NCBI GenBank assembly: GCA_903934295.1
Contig: CAIZNI010000066.1
Span: forward strand, 1-64,000
Direction: 5' to 3'
Length of the DNA: 64,000 bases
Origin: an uncultured beta proteobacterium
Lineage (GTDB): Bacteria; Pseudomonadota; Gammaproteobacteria; Burkholderiales; Burkholderiaceae_E
Shown here: positions 44,912-54,170 of the stretch, in pieces
Position numbering within the stretch: the first letter of the stretch is position 1
How the letters are laid out: every line of letters starts with the position of its first letter
Notes under the pieces: model-generated
Database searches by the model: none
What the model was told of the DNA's origin: nothing
Seen by the model: only the letters and a program-made list of their open reading frames with translations
Translations under genes and position numbers: made by a program

Positions 44912-45796
44912 TCACTCGAAGGGCGGCTCGTCCCACCAGGGAAAGAAGGCCGGCATGTCGGTCGAGACCTTGTCCGGATACACCGGCTGGCGCTTCTCGA
45001 GGAAGGAACTCACTCCCTCGCGGGCGTCAGCCGACTGACCGCGCGCCTGGATCGCCCGGCTGTCGACGCGATGCGCCTGCATCGGGTGGTCGGCGCCCGC
45101 CATGCGCCACAGCATCTGGCGGGTGAGGGCGATCGACACCGGTGCGGTGTTGTCGGCGATCTCGCGGGCCAGCGCGCGTGCCGCCGGCAGCAGATCTTCG
45201 GGCGCGTGCAGCGATCGCACCAGGCCGCGATCGAAGGCTTCCTGGGCGTTGAAGACGCGCCCGGTGTAGCACCACTCCAGCGCGGTCTGCATGCCCACCA
45301 CCCGCGACAGGAACCAGGACGACGCGGCTTCGGGGACGATGCCCCGGCGCGCGAAGACGAAGCCGAAGCGCGCCTCGGTCGAAGCCATCCGGATGTCCAT
45401 CGGCAGCTGCATGGTGACGCCCACACCGACCGCCGCCCCGTTGATCGCGCCGATCACCGGCTTGAGGCTCTTGAAGATGCGCAGCGTGGTGATTCCGCCG
45501 CCATCGCGATAGACGTCGCCGACCCGCAGCGATTCGCGGGCGGCGTCGCCGCGCGAGGCGTAGTCGAAGGTCTTGCCGCCCGACGACAGGTCGGCGCCGG
45601 CGCAGAAGGCCCGCCCGGCACCGGTGATGATCACTGCCCGCACCGCGTCGTCGGCATCGGTCTCGTCGAACACCGCCACCAGCTCATCACGCATCTGGGT
45701 GGTGAATGCGTTCATCTTTTCAGGGCGGTTCAGCGTGATCGTGGCGACGCCGTCCTCGACGCTGTACAGAAGGGTTTCCAGGGGCTTCAGGGCCAT
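44912..45796 (-). CDS. Enoyl-CoA hydratase/isomerase family (crotonase) protein
   Basis: 294 aa crotonase fold. CoA-binding oxyanion segments AFCAGADLSSGG and NGAAVGVGVTMQLPMDIRMA are present. At the position of hydratase Glu144 (GGGCE in rat enzyme) it has Thr (GVGVT), and at Glu164 (FGQPE) it has Phe (FGFVF). A Glu is found in GIVPEAASSW, the position used by delta3-delta2-enoyl-CoA isomerases. Isomerase-type activity is therefore more likely than hydration. The chain is about 30 residues longer than typical. Followed 79 bp away by the acyl-CoA dehydrogenase gene on the same strand. Confidence 0.9.
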   Translation of the reverse strand: MALKPLETLLYSVEDGVATITLNRPEKMNAFTTQMRDELVAVFDETDADDAVRAVIITGAGRAFCAGADLSSGGKTFDYASRGDAARESLRVGDVYRDGGGITTLRIFKSLKPVIGAINGAAVGVGVTMQLPMDIRMASTEARFGFVFARRGIVPEAASSWFLSRVVGMQTALEWCYTGRVFNAQEAFDRGLVRSLHAPEDLLPAARALAREIADNTAPVSIALTRQMLWRMAGADHPMQAHRVDSRAIQARGQSADAREGVSSFLEKRQPVYPDKVSTDMPAFFPWWDEPPFE

Positions 45797-45875
45797 CGGC
45801 TTGTCTCCGTTGAAAGCGCGTGGAACGCGCGGGGTCGGACGCCAGCCTACTGGATCGGCCGCCCCTTCGTGCCGC

Positions 45876-47006
45876 TCACTTGCGCATCACCGCACAGATG
45901 CGTTCCAGAAGCATCTCGGTGGACCCGTCGACGAAGCCGGCGACCCGCGCGCCCATCAGGTGACGCGCGAACGGGTGATGCTCGCGCAGGCCTTCGGCGC
46001 CCATCGCCTGCGCCAGCACGGGCAGCTGGCGGTCGGCCATCCGGGTGGCGATCAGCTTGGCCTGGGCAGCCGCCAGCTGTGCGTCTTCGCGCCGATCGAT
46101 CAGTGCGGCGGCATGCTCGACCATCAGCCGGCTGGCCGCCAGTTCGCTGGCTGCCTCGGCCAGGCGCCAGCGCCAGCCCTGGTGGTCGGCCAGGGGCTTG
46201 CCGAAGGTCGATCGCCGTTCGCCGAAGTCGGCGCAGACCCGCAGCGCCTCGCCGACCATGCCGCAGCACATCGCCGCGATGTAGGTGCGCGCGCCGTTGA
46301 TCGAGCCCAGGGCCGCCTTGAAGGCCTGACCGGGCGGATGCAGCATTTCCTCGTCGCTGGCCAGGTAGCCCTCCAGGCGAAAGCCGCCGGTGCCGATGGT
46401 GTTCTGGCCGCCGAGCGCGAACGCCGGTTCGCGAACGAACCCCTCGCGCCGGCCGTCGATCACGAAGCAGGCGATGCCGCGTCCGCCCGAGCCCGGTTCG
46501 GTCTGCGCATAGAGGATCACCACATCGGCCCGCTCGGCGTTGCTGATCCATGCCTTCGCGCCGTCGATCCGCCAGCCGCCGTCGCAGCGAGTGGCGCGGG
46601 TGGTGATTGCCGCGAAATCCGACCCGGCGCCCGGCTCGCTCAGCGCGGTGCAGCCCACCCGCTTGCCGGCGATCAGGTCAGGCACATAGCGGGCCGCGAC
46701 GGCGGCGGGCGCGTCGCGCGACAGCTTGGCCGCCGCGTTCTGGGTGTTGAGCACCGACATGGTGAAGCCGAAGTCGCCGGCACCCAGCACATCGGCCAGG
46801 CGGGCCTTGCAGGCAAAGGACATGTCGAATCCGCCAAAGGCGGCAGTGACCTGCAGGCGGGTCAGCCCGATGTCGATCGCGGCGGCGAGGCCCTCGTGGT
46901 CGATCGTGCGTTCCCGCTCCCAGCGGGCGGCGTTGGGGGTGACGATGTCGCGGGTCAGCGTGGCCGCTCGCTCGAGCAGCGCCTCTTCGGCAGGGGTCAG
47001 TTTCAT
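45876..47006 (-). CDS. Acyl-CoA dehydrogenase family protein
   Basis: 376 aa FAD enzyme. CTALSEPGAGSDFAAI and IDGAKAWISNAERADVVIL are the FAD/substrate segments, and AYQ-like Arg/helix region ERRSTFGKPLADHQGW is conserved. At the usual catalytic base site (YEGTxE) it reads VDGSTE, so Asp replaces Glu. Acyl chain preference is unknown, and activity may be altered or the base may be elsewhere. It lies upstream of the crotonase gene on the same strand, as expected in an acyl-CoA degradation pair. Confidence 0.92.
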   Translation of the reverse strand: MKLTPAEEALLERAATLTRDIVTPNAARWERERTIDHEGLAAAIDIGLTRLQVTAAFGGFDMSFACKARLADVLGAGDFGFTMSVLNTQNAAAKLSRDAPAAVAARYVPDLIAGKRVGCTALSEPGAGSDFAAITTRATRCDGGWRIDGAKAWISNAERADVVILYAQTEPGSGGRGIACFVIDGRREGFVREPAFALGGQNTIGTGGFRLEGYLASDEEMLHPPGQAFKAALGSINGARTYIAAMCCGMVGEALRVCADFGERRSTFGKPLADHQGWRWRLAEAASELAASRLMVEHAAALIDRREDAQLAAAQAKLIATRMADRQLPVLAQAMGAEGLREHHPFARHLMGARVAGFVDGSTEMLLERICAVMRK

Positions 47007-47088
47007 GGGGCGGCGGCGGTGTTGACGGGTGGCCGCCGATCTTACGTCAGCGGCCCCCTCCCGGCCGCGCCGCCGCGCGGCCCGTGGT

Positions 47089-48123
47089 TCAGTTCCGCGC
47101 GGCCTGGCGGGCCAGCGCCTGCGTGCACTCGCGCACCAGCGTCGGTCCGCGATAGATCAGGCCGGTGTAGAGCTGGACCAGGGTCGCGCCCGCGTCGATC
47201 TTGGCGCAGGCGTCGGCGCCCGACATCACGCCGCCCACCCCGATGATCGGGTAGGGCTGGGGCAGCCGGGCCCGCAGTGCGGCGATGACCCGGTTCGATG
47301 CCTCGAACACCGGCCCGCCGGACAGCCCGCCCGTTTCCTGCCCGTTCGGCAGGCCGGCGACCGCGTCGCGCGAAATGGTGGTGTTGGTCGCGATCACTGC
47401 ATCGAAGCCGTGGCGCGGCAGCGCCGCGGCGATGACGTCGATCTGTTCCTCGTCCAGGTCGGGCGCGATCTTGAGCGCCAAGGGCACGCGGCGGCGATGT
47501 TCGGCGGTGAGCCGCTCGCGCGCCTGCGACAGGCCGTCGAGTATCCGGTCGAGATCGTCACCGCCCTGCAGCTGGCGCAGGTTGCGGGTGTTGGGCGACG
47601 ACACGTTGACCGCCACATAGCCCGCATGCGGATAGACCCGCTGCAGGCAGATCAGGTAGTCGTCCAGGGCATTTTCGAGCGGCGTGTCGCCGTTCTTGCC
47701 GATGTTCAGCCCGAGGACTCCGCGGTAGCGGGCGCGCGCGACATTGGCCACGAATGCGTCGACCCCCTCGTTGTTAAAGCCCAGCCGGTTGATCAGGGCG
47801 CGGCGCTCGGGGATGCGGAAGATGCGCGGACGCGGATTGCCGCCCTGGGGGCGTGGGGTGACGGTGCCGACCTCGACGAATCCGAAGCCCATCGCCTGCA
47901 GGGCGTCGATGTGGGCGCCGTTCTTGTCCATGCCGGCGGCCACGCCCAGCCGGTTGGCAAAGCGCAGCCCCATCACGTCGACCGGATCGGCCACCGGCGC
48001 GCCGGCCAGCAGGCGCATCGCGCCGCAGGCCGCGGCGCGGTCGATCTGCCCCATCGTCAGTTCGTGGGCGCGTTCAGGGTCGATCGCGAACAGCAGCGGT
48101 CGAGCCAGGGGGTAGAGGTCCAT
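47089..48123 (-). CDS. pyrD: Dihydroorotate dehydrogenase, class 2 (quinone)
   Basis: 344 aa membrane-associated flavoenzyme of pyrimidine synthesis. N-terminal amphipathic helix region, [20 protein letters not shown]. Class 2 markers: [19 protein letters not shown], catalytic Ser in [14 protein letters not shown], and C-terminal [20 protein letters not shown]. The ATG lies 11 bp after the bpt stop within a (GACT)4 repeat. The order aat-bpt-pyrD is common in Burkholderiales. Confidence 0.97.
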   Translation of the reverse strand: MDLYPLARPLLFAIDPERAHELTMGQIDRAAACGAMRLLAGAPVADPVDVMGLRFANRLGVAAGMDKNGAHIDALQAMGFGFVEVGTVTPRPQGGNPRPRIFRIPERRALINRLGFNNEGVDAFVANVARARYRGVLGLNIGKNGDTPLENALDDYLICLQRVYPHAGYVAVNVSSPNTRNLRQLQGGDDLDRILDGLSQARERLTAEHRRRVPLALKIAPDLDEEQIDVIAAALPRHGFDAVIATNTTISRDAVAGLPNGQETGGLSGGPVFEASNRVIAALRARLPQPYPIIGVGGVMSGADACAKIDAGATLVQLYTGLIYRGPTLVRECTQALARQAARN

Positions 48124-48124
48124 G

Positions 48125-48140
48125 AGTCAGTCAGTCAGTC
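48125..48140. repeat. Tetranucleotide repeat at bpt/pyrD junction
   Basis: (AGTC)4 on the plus strand, GACT repeats on the coding strand. It carries the bpt stop and occupies the place of the pyrD ribosome site. Confidence 0.9.
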
Positions 48141-48905
48141 GGGGGGCGGTTCGATGGGTGATTCGAGGGCCGGGTCGTCCGGGGGATCGCGCTCCCAGCG
48201 GCCCTGGCGCAGGTATTCCAGCGGACGGTAGCCCGCCTTGTACGCCATCTTCGGGCTCTGCGCGATCCAGTAGCCCAGGTACAGATGCGACAGGCCGAGC
48301 TGACGGCACTGTTCGATCTGCCACATGATGTTGAAGGTGCCGTAGCTGGTGCGGGGTTCGTCGGGGTCGTAGAAGGTGTACACCGACGACAGGCCGTCAT
48401 TCAGGATGTCGATGATCGACACCATGCGCAGCAGTCCGTCGGCCTCCCGGAATTCCACCAGCCGGGTGTTCACCTTGCTCTGGAGCAGGAACTGCGCGTA
48501 CTGCTCGCGGCTGTCCTGGTCCATGCCGCCACCGCTGTGGCGCGACGACTGATAGCGCAGGTAGAGATCGTAGTGCTCGGCGGAAAAGCCCAGGCGCGCC
48601 ACCAGCGTGCGCAGGCCGGCGTGGCGGCGGTGGGCCCGGATCTGCGATCGCGAGGCAGTGAAGTCGGCCGCGGCCAGCCGGACCGGCACGCAGGCGCGGC
48701 AGCCGTCGCAGTGTGGGCGGTAGGTGAACACGCCGCTGCGCCGAAAGCCGGCTTTGACCAGTTCGCTGTAGACGTCGGCATTGATCAGGTGATTGGGCGT
48801 GGCGACCTGGCTCCTGGCCTGGCGGTTGGCCAGATAGCTGCAGGGGTAGGGCGCCGTCGCGTAGAACTGCAAGGCTGAAAACGGCAGTTCTTTGAGGTGC
48901 GTCAT
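48135..48905 (-). CDS. bpt: Aspartate/glutamate leucyltransferase (Bpt)
   Basis: 256 aa N-degron enzyme that adds Leu to N-terminal Asp or Glu of proteins, for ClpS/ClpAP degradation. N-terminal [20 protein letters not shown] and [18 protein letters not shown] contain the conserved cysteines. [19 protein letters not shown] and the C-terminal ATE domain with [23 protein letters not shown] 48905 overlaps the aat stop (ATGA). A longer frame upstream is spurious. Confidence 0.95.
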   Translation of the reverse strand: MTHLKELPFSALQFYATAPYPCSYLANRQARSQVATPNHLINADVYSELVKAGFRRSGVFTYRPHCDGCRACVPVRLAAADFTASRSQIRAHRRHAGLRTLVARLGFSAEHYDLYLRYQSSRHSGGGMDQDSREQYAQFLLQSKVNTRLVEFREADGLLRMVSIIDILNDGLSSVYTFYDPDEPRTSYGTFNIMWQIEQCRQLGLSHLYLGYWIAQSPKMAYKAGYRPLEYLRQGRWERDPPDDPALESPIEPPPD

Positions 48906-49615
48906 GCGTCGGGCAGTTCGATCGTCAGGCTCGACCAGTCCGGCGGGGGCATCGCGACGAGCTCGCCGACCTGGCGCAGAAACGAGGCACGGTCGATCGG
49001 TCGGGCGCCCAGCGAGGCGAGATGCGACGTGTCCTGCTGGCAGTCTATCATGCGAAAACCGCCGCTTTGCAGCAGCCGTACCAGCCCGGCCAGCGCCACT
49101 TTCGAGGCATCGGCTTCGCGGGCGAACATCGATTCGCCGAAGAACATCCGCCCCAGGCTCACCCCGTAGAGTCCACCGATCAGCACCCCGTCGCACCAGG
49201 TCTCGACCGAATGGGCCAGCCCCATCCGGTGCAGGCCGACGTAGGCCTGGCGAATTTCGTCGGTGATCCAGGTGCCGTCCTGACCGGAGCGTGGCGCGGC
49301 GCATTCGCCCATCACCCGATCGAAGGCGGTGTCCATTTTCAGTGTCCACCGACCCTCCTGGCGCAGGCGGCGCAGTGTCTTGCCGAACGAGCGGGTGACG
49401 CGAAAGTCGGCCAGCGTCAGCACCATCCGCGGGTCGGGCGACCACCAAAGGACCGGCTGGCCCTCGCTGAACCAGGGAAAGATGCCGCGCCGATACGCTT
49501 CGATCAGCCGGCGCGGACTCAGGTCGCGGCCGGCCGCCAGCAGCCCGTTGGGCATGACGAGGGCACGAGCCAGCGGGGGCAGGGGCTCGTCGGGTTCGAT
49601 CCAGGTGAGCTTCAC
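48902..49615 (-). CDS. aat: Leucyl/phenylalanyl-tRNA-protein transferase (Aat)
   Basis: 237 aa N-degron enzyme that adds Leu or Phe to N-terminal Lys or Arg. Diagnostic segments: [59 protein letters not shown] and [17 protein letters not shown]. Translationally coupled to bpt. It follows the Nudix gene after a 52-bp gap containing a direct repeat. Confidence 0.97.
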   Translation of the reverse strand: MKLTWIEPDEPLPPLARALVMPNGLLAAGRDLSPRRLIEAYRRGIFPWFSEGQPVLWWSPDPRMVLTLADFRVTRSFGKTLRRLRQEGRWTLKMDTAFDRVMGECAAPRSGQDGTWITDEIRQAYVGLHRMGLAHSVETWCDGVLIGGLYGVSLGRMFFGESMFAREADASKVALAGLVRLLQSGGFRMIDCQQDTSHLASLGARPIDRASFLRQVGELVAMPPPDWSSLTIELPDA

Positions 49616-49624
49616 GGTTGGCGC

Positions 49625-49675
49625 CGGCGTCGTTCAGGGCCTGCCGTTCGCCGGGGTGCGGCGTCGTTCAGGGCC
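49625..49675. repeat. 17-bp exact direct repeat between aat and Nudix gene
   Basis: CGGCGTCGTTCAGGGCC occurs at 49625-49641 and 49659-49675 (34 bp apart). The second copy carries the Nudix stop codon, so the junction looks like a 34-bp duplication of the gene end. Confidence 0.9.
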
Positions 49676-50216
49676 GTGGCTTGGGTTCGTAGCGGACGAT
49701 TGAATGGTGCAGCCGGCAGCCGCCCGCCTTGATGTCTTCGAAATACCACCGAAGGGTCTGGGTGACGGTGCGGAAGGCGAGCTGGTCCCAGGGGATCTCG
49801 GCCTCGGTGAACAGGCGCGCCTCCAGGCTCTCGGGTCCCGGGTCGAACCGCGAGTCGAGTACCCGGGCCATGAAGAACAGGTGCACCTGCTCGATTTGCG
49901 GGACGTCGATGATCGAGAACAGGTCGCCCATCTCGATCTGCGCGCCCGCTTCCTCGATGGTCTCCCGCAGGGCCCCCTCGCTGGTGCTCTCGCCGTTTTC
50001 CATGAAGCCGGCCGGCAGGGTCCAGTAACCGTAGCGGGGTTCGATCGCGCGCCGGCACAGCAGGATCTGGTCGCCCCACACCGGCACGGTGCCCAGGACC
50101 ATCTTCGGGTTCTGGTAGTGGATCGTGCCGCAACCCGCGCAGCAGTAGCGCGGCCGGTTGTCGCCGGGGGGCACCGATTGTTCGACCGTCTGGCCGCAGG
50201 CTGAGCAGAATCGCAT
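49668..50216 (-). CDS. Nudix hydrolase with N-terminal zinc ribbon
   Basis: 182 aa. An N-terminal zinc ribbon (MRFCSACGQ and CCAGCG, four Cys) is followed by a Nudix box, GFMENGESTSEGALRETIEE then AGA, matching the GX5EX7REUXEEXGU pattern. Similar to NudC-like and ADP-ribose pyrophosphatase-like short proteins; substrate unknown, cytosolic. It is the first gene of a leftward run with aat, bpt and pyrD. Confidence 0.93.
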   Translation of the reverse strand: MRFCSACGQTVEQSVPPGDNRPRYCCAGCGTIHYQNPKMVLGTVPVWGDQILLCRRAIEPRYGYWTLPAGFMENGESTSEGALRETIEEAGAQIEMGDLFSIIDVPQIEQVHLFFMARVLDSRFDPGPESLEARLFTEAEIPWDQLAFRTVTQTLRWYFEDIKAGGCRLHHSIVRYEPKPRP

Positions 50217-50290
50217 CCGTAGGGGCTATCGCGTTGGGGTGGTCGAGTTTAGCTCAGGCCGCCCGGTCTGAGCGGGCCAAAACCATCGAG

Positions 50291-50320
50291 TTGCGGCCGG
50301 GACGATTTGTGTAGTAGTAT
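50291..50320 (+). promoter_or_regulatory. Promoter of initiator tRNA gene
   Basis: TTGCGG, 18 bp, TAGTAT; predicted start about 8 bp before the mature tRNA 5' end. Confidence 0.55.
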
Positions 50321-50334
50321 CTATCTCTTCCGGA

Positions 50335-50645
<311 letters not shown>

Positions 50646-51413
50646 ATGGAAATCGCGCAGGCGAAAATCGTCGTCGAGGCAGCCTTGCTGTCGACGGGCT
50701 CACCGCTGGGCATGCCCGAGTTGCGGCGTCTGTTTGAGCTTGAGCTGGGCGTGCACGACATCGAGGCGGTGCTGGCCCAGATCGATCTTGACTGGCGTGA
50801 CAGGGGGCTCAAGCTGGTTCGCCTGGCGGGTGGGTGGCGCTTTCAGACGGCTCCCGAAGTGGCCGGCTTTCTGGCGCGCCTCAATCCCGAGCGCCCTCCG
50901 CGCTATTCGCGCGCCGTGCTCGAGACGCTGGCCATCGTTGCCTACCGTCAGCCGGTGACCCGTGGCGACATCGAGGACATCCGCGGTGTCACGGTTTCCA
51001 CGCAGCTGGTGCGCACGCTCGAGGAGCGCGGCTGGATCGAGGTGATCGGGCACAAGGATGTCGTCGGTCGGCCGGCGCTGTTCGCCACCACTCGCCAGTT
51101 CCTGGATGACCTGGGCCTGCGGTCGCTGGACGAACTGCCGGCGCTGGCCGATGGGCAGCCGTCCGCACCGGCTTTTGAAGCGCTCGCGCAGCAGGTGATT
51201 CCTTTTCTCGAGGGGCCGGGCTCGGCCGCGATGACCCCGGCGCGTCCGGGCGAATCGGGCGCCGCCGCGGCGATCCCCGAGTTTTCTGCCCCTTTGCTGG
51301 TCGGCGGCGCATCCGACCAGGCGCAAGCCCTCGATCCGGGTTCGCCGACCGAGTTTGAAACGAGCGTGGCCCAGGTGCCGACGCCGCCGAAAGGAACTGA
51401 TCTTGAGCATTGA
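50646..51413 (+). CDS. scpB: Segregation and condensation protein B (ScpB)
   Basis: 255 aa kleisin-associated winged-helix protein of the SMC-ScpA-ScpB condensin. [20 protein letters not shown], then the two winged-helix domains with [20 protein letters not shown] and [20 protein letters not shown]. The C-terminal 80 residues are Ala/Pro/Gly-rich. ATG 50646 ([10 protein letters not shown]) matches the family; the upstream frame to 50556 is poorly supported. Its stop overlaps the TTG start of rluB. scpA is not in the window. Confidence 0.95.
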   Translation: MEIAQAKIVVEAALLSTGSPLGMPELRRLFELELGVHDIEAVLAQIDLDWRDRGLKLVRLAGGWRFQTAPEVAGFLARLNPERPPRYSRAVLETLAIVAYRQPVTRGDIEDIRGVTVSTQLVRTLEERGWIEVIGHKDVVGRPALFATTRQFLDDLGLRSLDELPALADGQPSAPAFEALAQQVIPFLEGPGSAAMTPARPGESGAAAAIPEFSAPLLVGGASDQAQALDPGSPTEFETSVAQVPTPPKGTDLEH

Positions 51414-53943
51414 CTCGCACGACGACGCTTCGACCCCCACCCCGACCGCTGACACGGCCCCTCGGACTGACGCGTCTGTTGACCAGCCGGAGGCGGGCCC
51501 TCGCGTGCCGCGCCGCTCGCCGCGCGTGCGTGCGCTGGCGGTCGATGCGGCGGCCCAGGCGGATCGGGTTGCGGCGGCGGCTGCGCAGTTCGGTGAAGCC
51601 AACCCTGGCGACGCCGAGCGTGCGCCGCGGCGCACGCTGTCGATTCGCCGGCCGGCAGCGGCGGTGGCGCAGGGCGGTGATGCGGCGGGGAGCCCGATCG
51701 GCGGTGACGGCGGCGCGGGCAACGGGACGCATTCCGGTCGAGCGGACGAATCGGGCGCCGATCGCGCAGGCGAGGCCACCGATGGTGCATCAGGCGCCGC
51801 TGGCGGTCATCCGGTCGACGATCAGCCGGCCGGCGCCGAAGGGCGTGGACCCCGGCAGGGCGCGGGCCGCCGGCGTGGCGGTCGTGGCAATGGTCGGCGC
51901 GGTTCAGGGACGGGTCCGGCGGACCGATCCGATGACCCGTCGGGCAGCTCTGCCGGAGAGTCGGCTGAGGCGGTTGAATCGGGTGAGCCTGGCAACGTCG
52001 CCCAGGCCGGTGAATCCGGAGCGGGTGGGTCAGCCCGGTCGCGCGCCCCGCAGGGTCGACCGCGTCAGGCTGACGCCCGACCCGGTGCCGCCGGCGCGCG
52101 GCTGCGTGGCCCCGGCAAGCGGCAGGGCGGGCAGGGTGGTCCGTCAGGCGAGGGGCCCCGGCGCGGCTTCCCCGATGGCGGTCCGCGCCAGGCGGAGGGT
52201 GCTCAGGCCGAGGCAGGACGGCCGGCCGGCGGCAAGGGTCCGGGGCGTCGCGCCGAGCCGGTGCTCGAGCCAGCCGAGCCGATCCCTTTCTATGCGGAAC
52301 AGGCGGTGGTCGGCGCCGAGCCGCTGGCCCCCGACGCGGTGCCCGAGGGCCTGACCTTCGAGGACGGCCCCAAGCTGCACAAGCTTCTGGCCGACGCCGG
52401 GCTGGGTTCGCGCCGTGACATGGAAGAGCTGATCGTGTCCGGTCGAGTCTCGGTCAACGGCGAGCCTGCCCATGTCGGGCAGCGGATCGGGCCGAACGAC
52501 CAGGTGCGGGTCAACGGCCGGGTGCTCAATCGCCGGCACACGCCGACGCAGCCCCGGGTGCTCCTGTATCACAAGCCGGCGGGCGAGATCACCAGCCGCG
52601 ACGACCCCGGTCAGCGCGCCACCGTCTTCGAGCGCCTGCCCAAGATCCGGGGCGCCCGCTGGGTGTCGGTGGGCCGGCTCGACTTCAACACCGAAGGGCT
52701 GCTGGTCTTCACCACCTCGGGCGAACTCGCCAATCGGCTGATGCACCCGCGTTACGGCTGGGAGCGTGAATACGCGGTCCGTCTGATCGGGCGGATCAGC
52801 GAGGAGTCCAAGGCGCAACTGCTCGCGGGCGTGCAGCTCGAGGACGGCCCGGCGGCCTTCTCCCGGATCGACGATGTCGGTGGCGATGGGATGAATCACT
52901 GGTATCGGGTGGTGATCGCCGAGGGCCGCAATCGCGAGGTCCGGCGGATGTTCGAGTCGGTGTCGATGACGGTCAGCCGGCTGGTGCGGATCCGCTTCGG
53001 TCCGATCGCGCTGCCCCGGGCCCTGTCGCGGAGCCGCTGGAGCGAGCTTTCGGACAGTGAGGTCGCCGTGCTGATGTCGGCGATCCGGCGTGCCGGCAAT
53101 CCGGTGGCAGGCGGGCAACCCGGTGCCGATGGCGATGACGACGAGTCCTTCCGTCATCGCGATGATGATTTCGATGATGACGACGACATCGAGAGCTTCG
53201 ATGACGAGTGGCAGCCCAGCACCGCGAACGCGCATCTCGAGGGCATTACCCGCGAGGTTCGCAAGGGCGAGCCGGGCACCCGCGGCGGTCCGCGCGGGCG
53301 CCGCGATCTGATGGGCACACCAGGGCCCAGCGGCAGCGCCGAGGTGGTCTTCACCTATCCGTCGGGTGGCGCGCCGGCGGCGGCCCGGTTCAACTCACCG
53401 GGTGGTCAACGCTCCGGCGGACAACGCCCTGGCGGTCAGCGCCCCGGTGGCCCGCGGCCCGGTGCGGGTGCGGGACCCGGTGGTCCCCGGCGAGCCAAGG
53501 GGCGTGGAGGCAATGTCGGCGGGCCGGGTGGACCCGAGGGATCGCCTGCCGCCGGCGCGCGCGGGCCTCGTGGTGCGGCGTCCGCCGGCGGTGGCCGTTC
53601 GGGCGGCGGTCAGGGTGGGCGTGGTTTCGGCGGTGGTCAGGGTGGTCAGGGTGGCCAGGGTGGTCAGGGTGGCCAGGGATTTGGCGGGGGTCAGGGTCGC
53701 CAGGGTGCCGGCGGCGGGCCGGGTCGCCAGGGTGGGCAGGGCAATGGCGGCGGCCAGGGTCCTGGCGGTGGTCAGGGACAGGGTCGGGGCGCCAGCCAGG
53801 GTCGCGGTGGCGGCCAGGGCCGTGGTGGCCAGGGCTTCGGCGCCACCGCGGGCGGTCAGGCGGGCGGTCAGGCGGGCGAGAACCGCGGACCGGCGCAGCC
53901 GGGAGGTCGTCAGCGCAGTCGCAAACGTTCGCCAAATAGTTGA
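51403..53943 (+). CDS. rluB: Ribosomal large-subunit pseudouridine synthase B with very long low-complexity tails
   Basis: 846 aa from TTG 51403, which has AAGGA 7 bp upstream and overlaps the scpB stop. Makes pseudouridine 2605-type sites in 23S rRNA. An Ala/Gly/Arg-rich N-terminal tail of about 310 residues precedes an S4 domain ([20 protein letters not shown]) and the RsuA-type catalytic domain with [14 protein letters not shown] (catalytic Asp). After an acidic patch (residues about 575-605, many Asp), a Gly/Gln/Arg tail of about 240 residues ends [11 protein letters not shown]. coli RluB is about 290 aa, so the tails nearly triple the protein. A terminator follows 70 bp after the stop. 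Confidence 0.93.
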   Translation: MSIDSHDDASTPTPTADTAPRTDASVDQPEAGPRVPRRSPRVRALAVDAAAQADRVAAAAAQFGEANPGDAERAPRRTLSIRRPAAAVAQGGDAAGSPIGGDGGAGNGTHSGRADESGADRAGEATDGASGAAGGHPVDDQPAGAEGRGPRQGAGRRRGGRGNGRRGSGTGPADRSDDPSGSSAGESAEAVESGEPGNVAQAGESGAGGSARSRAPQGRPRQADARPGAAGARLRGPGKRQGGQGGPSGEGPRRGFPDGGPRQAEGAQAEAGRPAGGKGPGRRAEPVLEPAEPIPFYAEQAVVGAEPLAPDAVPEGLTFEDGPKLHKLLADAGLGSRRDMEELIVSGRVSVNGEPAHVGQRIGPNDQVRVNGRVLNRRHTPTQPRVLLYHKPAGEITSRDDPGQRATVFERLPKIRGARWVSVGRLDFNTEGLLVFTTSGELANRLMHPRYGWEREYAVRLIGRISEESKAQLLAGVQLEDGPAAFSRIDDVGGDGMNHWYRVVIAEGRNREVRRMFESVSMTVSRLVRIRFGPIALPRALSRSRWSELSDSEVAVLMSAIRRAGNPVAGGQPGADGDDDESFRHRDDDFDDDDDIESFDDEWQPSTANAHLEGITREVRKGEPGTRGGPRGRRDLMGTPGPSGSAEVVFTYPSGGAPAAARFNSPGGQRSGGQRPGGQRPGGPRPGAGAGPGGPRRAKGRGGNVGGPGGPEGSPAAGARGPRGAASAGGGRSGGGQGGRGFGGGQGGQGGQGGQGGQGFGGGQGRQGAGGGPGRQGGQGNGGGQGPGGGQGQGRGASQGRGGGQGRGGQGFGATAGGQAGGQAGENRGPAQPGGRQRSRKRSPNS
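53632..53676. repeat. 9-bp coding repeat in rluB tail
   Basis: Five units of GGTGGTCAG / GGTGGCCAG, encoding Gly-Gly-Gln, inside a longer degenerate Gly/Gln/Arg region (about 53590-53900). Confidence 0.92.
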
Positions 53944-53951
53944 ATTTCCGA

Positions 53952-53957
53952 TATAAT
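53952..53957 (+). promoter_or_regulatory. -10 element after rluB stop
   Basis: TATAAT, 9 bp after the rluB stop; a weak -35 (TTCGCC, 18-bp spacer) lies inside rluB. It would start transcription near 53964, just before the attenuator-like leader of the rimP operon. Confidence 0.6.
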
Positions 53958-53963
53958 CTTGAG

Positions 53964-54039
53964 ATTCCAAGCGCTCGACCGGCCAATTACCGGCGGGCGT
54001 GCTCAGACGAGAAATGGGCTGGCAAGCCCATTTTTTTTT
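53964..54039 (+). ncRNA. Putative rimP-operon leader / attenuated small RNA
   Basis: A 76-nt segment bounded by TATAAT upstream and a Rho-independent terminator, with no gene inside. It contains a CCGG-CCGG hairpin before the terminator stem. It could be a free small RNA or a leader with premature termination controlling rimP-nusA-infB. A rimP leader attenuator is known in Gammaproteobacteria; relation to this one is inferred from position only. Confidence 0.5.
54012..54039 (+). terminator. Terminator/attenuator between rluB and rimP
   Basis: AAATGGGCT / AGCCCATTT stem with GGCA loop and nine T. It ends the rluB transcript and any leader transcript from 53964. Confidence 0.93.
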
Positions 54040-54112
54040 GGGCCGGCATCCTGAGAGCCGTGGCGCTTCGGGAGTCCGCGCGGTGGCGTCGTCTGGAGTC
54101 AATCCCGACTAA

Positions 54113-54168
54113 TGGGTGGAAAACGCCCAACGATTGGGTGGAAAACCCCCGACTTTTGGGTGGAAAAC
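54113..54168 (+). repeat. Three exact 12-bp direct repeats at 22-bp spacing before rimP
   Basis: TGGGTGGAAAAC begins at 54113, 54135 and 54157, each exactly 22 bp apart. The third ends 2 bp before the probable rimP TTG. As 22 is not a multiple of three, the repeat is not kept by coding. On the other strand each contains TTTTCCACC, one base off the DnaA-box consensus. Candidate operator array. Confidence 0.9.
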
Positions 54169-54170
54169 GA

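Noticed and set aside
38355-45000. Horizontally acquired island
   Set aside because: Accessory functions cluster here, but I saw no integrase, tRNA junction, transposase, terminal repeats or clear base-composition shift.
48906-49448. Longer bpt start within aat
   Set aside because: The extended frame reads Arg/Ala-rich antisense-like sequence over the conserved aat gene. [10 protein letters not shown] at 48905 matches the family start with an ATGA overlap.
53632-53676. Regularly spaced repeats as a CRISPR array
   Set aside because: 9-bp coding Gly-Gly-Gln repeats without spacers; no cas genes in the window. The same applies to the other tandem repeats.
54113-54168. Replication origin (oriC) from DnaA-box-like repeats
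   Set aside because: Only three imperfect boxes on one strand, no AT-rich unwinding region, and no dnaA, dnaN or gidA near. Kept only as a possible regulatory array.
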